Assembly: GCA_026989045.1 (NCBI GenBank)
Contig: JALSJY010000252.1
Coordinates: 1 to 7,288 of the forward strand
Direction of reading: 5' to 3'
Length of the DNA stretch: 7,288 nt
Source of the DNA: Hyphomicrobiales bacterium
GTDB taxonomy: Bacteria > Pseudomonadota > Alphaproteobacteria > Rhizobiales > Devosiaceae
The first letter of the stretch is position 1. Each line of letters opens with the position of its first letter. Both the position numbers and the translations under genes were made by a program. This document shows positions 6,300 through 7,288 of the stretch, one piece after another. A model generated the notes under the pieces. That model worked only from the letters and a program-made list of their open reading frames with translations, did not search any database and had not been told where the DNA came from.

Positions 6300-6309
6300 G
6301 CGAATAATT

Positions 6310-6337
6310 AAAAGGCTCTTTTTTAAGAGCCTTTTTT
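6310..6337 (+). terminator. Intrinsic terminator after petC
   Basis: An 11-bp perfect stem, AAAAGGCTCTT (6310-6320) with AAGAGCCTTTT (6325-6335), has a TTTT loop and ends in a run of six T (6332-6337). The stem with its A-tract and T-tract is the classical Rho-independent form and could work in both directions. It lies between petC and apt, so apt depends on read-through or on a promoter in or just downstream of it. Confidence 0.88.
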
Positions 6338-6362
6338 ATTGAAAAATTTATAAGGTAGAATA

Positions 6363-6896
6363 ATGAGCATTGATTTAAAATCTTTAGTCCGGACAATTCC
6401 TGATTATCCGCAAAAGGGAATTATGTTTAGAGATATTACTACTTTGATTGAACACCCCGCAGGGTTTCGTCAATCTATTGAAGAAATGGCGGCAAAATAT
6501 AGCGGGCAGAGTATAACTCATGTTGCGGGCATTGAGGCACGAGGTTTTATTTTTGGCGCAGGCATTGCTATTGCGCTTGGGGTTGGCTTCATTCCCGTTC
6601 GTAAAGCTGGCAAATTACCAGGTGAAACAATTGGCCAAAATTATGCTCTTGAATATGGCGTTGATACAGTTGAAATTCATACCGGTGTTGTTAAAGAGGG
6701 TGACAATATTCTGCTAGTTGATGACCTTATTGCAACTGGCGGAACAGCATTAGCAACTCTGAACCTGCTACGCCGAACGGGAGCAACAGTAGAACATGCT
6801 GTATTTGTTGTTGATTTGCCCGAAATTGGTGGAGCTGGAAAATTACGTGCAAAAAATGTGCAGGTAGATTCTCTAATGAGTTTTGAAGGTCATTAG
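6363..6896 (+). CDS. apt: Adenine phosphoribosyltransferase
   Basis: The 177-residue enzyme makes AMP from adenine and PRPP, salvaging adenine in the cytoplasm. The PRPP-binding motif is ILLVDDLIATGGTA (116-129) with the acidic pair D120/D121. IEARGFIFG (57-65) and RKAGKLPGET (80-89), the mobile active-site loop, are characteristic of bacterial Apt, as is the YALEYG segment (94-99). PDYPQKGIMFRDITTL near the N-terminus is also a family hallmark. The length is typical and all key segments are present. ATG 6363 follows AAGG (6352-6355) with 7-base spacing. The gene begins only 25 bases after the terminator's T-run, leaving little space for a promoter of its own, so partial read-through from petABC seems likely. 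I recall apt downstream of petC in other alphaproteobacteria, but no functional link is evident. Confidence 0.96.
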   Translation: MSIDLKSLVRTIPDYPQKGIMFRDITTLIEHPAGFRQSIEEMAAKYSGQSITHVAGIEARGFIFGAGIAIALGVGFIPVRKAGKLPGETIGQNYALEYGVDTVEIHTGVVKEGDNILLVDDLIATGGTALATLNLLRRTGATVEHAVFVVDLPEIGGAGKLRAKNVQVDSLMSFEGH

Positions 6897-6901
6897 TTTG
6901 A

Positions 6902-6929
6902 TTGTTTCTTAGCATTATTTGGACATAAT
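6902..6929 (+). promoter_or_regulatory. Possible promoter for the DUF2147-like gene
   Basis: TTGTTT (6902-6907) and CATAAT (6924-6929) are 16 bases apart and resemble -35 and -10 hexamers, the second matching five of six consensus bases. Transcription would begin around 6936, leaving an untranslated leader of about 64 bases before the GTG start at 7000. There is no terminator-like stem after apt, so co-transcription with apt is also possible. Confidence 0.28.
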
Positions 6930-6999
6930 TATCATGCACATCAATTAAGCTCAGCATAGCTAGGCGTTTTGTTTAATAGTTAGCCCTTAGGAGGGGAAA

Positions 7000-7288
7000 G
7001 TGAATATCAATAAGTCTATTAAAATAGCTAAAGCGGTTGCATTGGCTTGTGTTTTTTCTTTTACTGCAACTTTTGCAAGCGCAAATGAAATTTTGGGTGA
7101 ATGGAAAACTGAAGCAGGTGATCTTGCTATTGTTTCTGAGTGCGAAAGTTCATTTTGTATAAATATGGAAACTGGAAAATTTGCAGGAAAATTACTAGCA
7201 AGATTTGCTATAGATGAAGAGGGTTATAGCGGAATAGTTTATAATCCAGCAGGTGATAATGAATTCTCTGGCACTGCAAGCATTAGTG
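7000..7288 (+). CDS. Secreted DUF2147-like protein (C-terminus beyond right window edge)
   Basis: From GTG 7000 there are 96 open codons to the window edge. The start is supported by a perfect AGGAGG at 6989-6994 with 5-base spacing. Residues 1-28 form a Sec signal peptide: Lys at 5, 8 and 11, a hydrophobic core with one Cys, and an ATFASA end with cleavage probably after A28. The mature part opens ILGEWKTEAGDLAIVSECES, followed by FCI, METGKFAGKLLA and YSGIVYNPAGDNEFSGTA. The pattern GxW-T, two spaced cysteines (C49, C53), GK and a Y-G-x-V-Y-x-P segment matches the DUF2147 family of small periplasmic proteins as I remember it. Function is unknown; members are predicted beta-rich, lipocalin-like domains. 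C17 is not in a convincing lipobox. The family call rests on an incomplete sequence. Confidence 0.72.
   Translation, partial: MNINKSIKIAKAVALACVFSFTATFASANEILGEWKTEAGDLAIVSECESSFCINMETGKFAGKLLARFAIDEEGYSGIVYNPAGDNEFSGTASIS

Noticed and set aside
6919..6947. TTGGAC with 17-base spacing to CAATTA as the promoter of the last gene
   Set aside because: Both hexamers match the consensus poorly; the overlapping TTGTTT/CATAAT pair is slightly better and is itself only tentative.
1..7288. A previously undescribed system, mobile element, CRISPR array or defence island
   Set aside because: Every long reading frame belongs to a familiar housekeeping or respiratory family or a common small secreted family; there are no direct-repeat arrays, transposase motifs, integrase sites or tRNA genes, and base composition looks uniform by eye.

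Overview
The window is an AT-rich bacterial chromosome segment, almost certainly from an alphaproteobacterium. The best clue is the petABC locus: a 179-residue Rieske protein with an RRDFLY twin-arginine start and the alphaproteobacterial insertion, a separate full-length cytochrome b, and a separate cytochrome c1, followed by apt. The petABC-apt order, the divergent trmL, and the CoA-pyrophosphatase/CCA-enzyme pair are arrangements I associate from memory with Hyphomicrobiales (Rhizobiales) and relatives. The AT-rich base composition points to a low-GC member (Bartonella-like or a marine lineage), but the genus cannot be fixed from the sequence alone.

Layout. (1) Positions 1-337, minus strand: the N-terminal part of a calcineurin-like metallophosphoesterase running off the left edge. 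(2) 338-553: a divergent intergenic region with a minus-strand -10 box, a 12-codon leader ORF and a 10-bp inverted repeat that overlaps the weak ribosome-binding site of the next gene. (3) 554-2948, plus strand: a tightly overlapping three-gene unit of a GNAT acetyltransferase, a NudL-type CoA pyrophosphatase and a class II tRNA nucleotidyltransferase. (4) 2940-3410, minus strand: trmL, converging on the CCA gene with overlapping ends. (5) 3411-3629: a divergent control region with a 22-bp near-perfect dyad upstream of petA. (6) 3630-6281, plus strand: petA (TTG start), petB and petC, encoding the three catalytic subunits of the cytochrome bc1 complex. (7) 6284-6337: a 16-bp palindrome and then a strong intrinsic terminator. 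(8) 6363-6896: apt. (9) 7000-7288: the start of a secreted DUF2147-like protein (GTG start, perfect Shine-Dalgarno), cut by the right edge.

How the genes work together. petABC forms one respiratory complex: cytochrome b oxidises quinol, the Rieske protein moves an electron to cytochrome c1, and protons are moved across the inner membrane. Two genes serve tRNA maturation (CCA addition and wobble 2'-O-methylation). NudL and Apt are housekeeping nucleotide/cofactor enzymes.

I found no mobile element, CRISPR array, RNA gene or defence system. This looks like an ordinary core-genome region. The points worth a second look are regulatory: the leader ORF plus hairpin before the GNAT gene, the dyad before petA, and the double palindrome/terminator between petC and apt.
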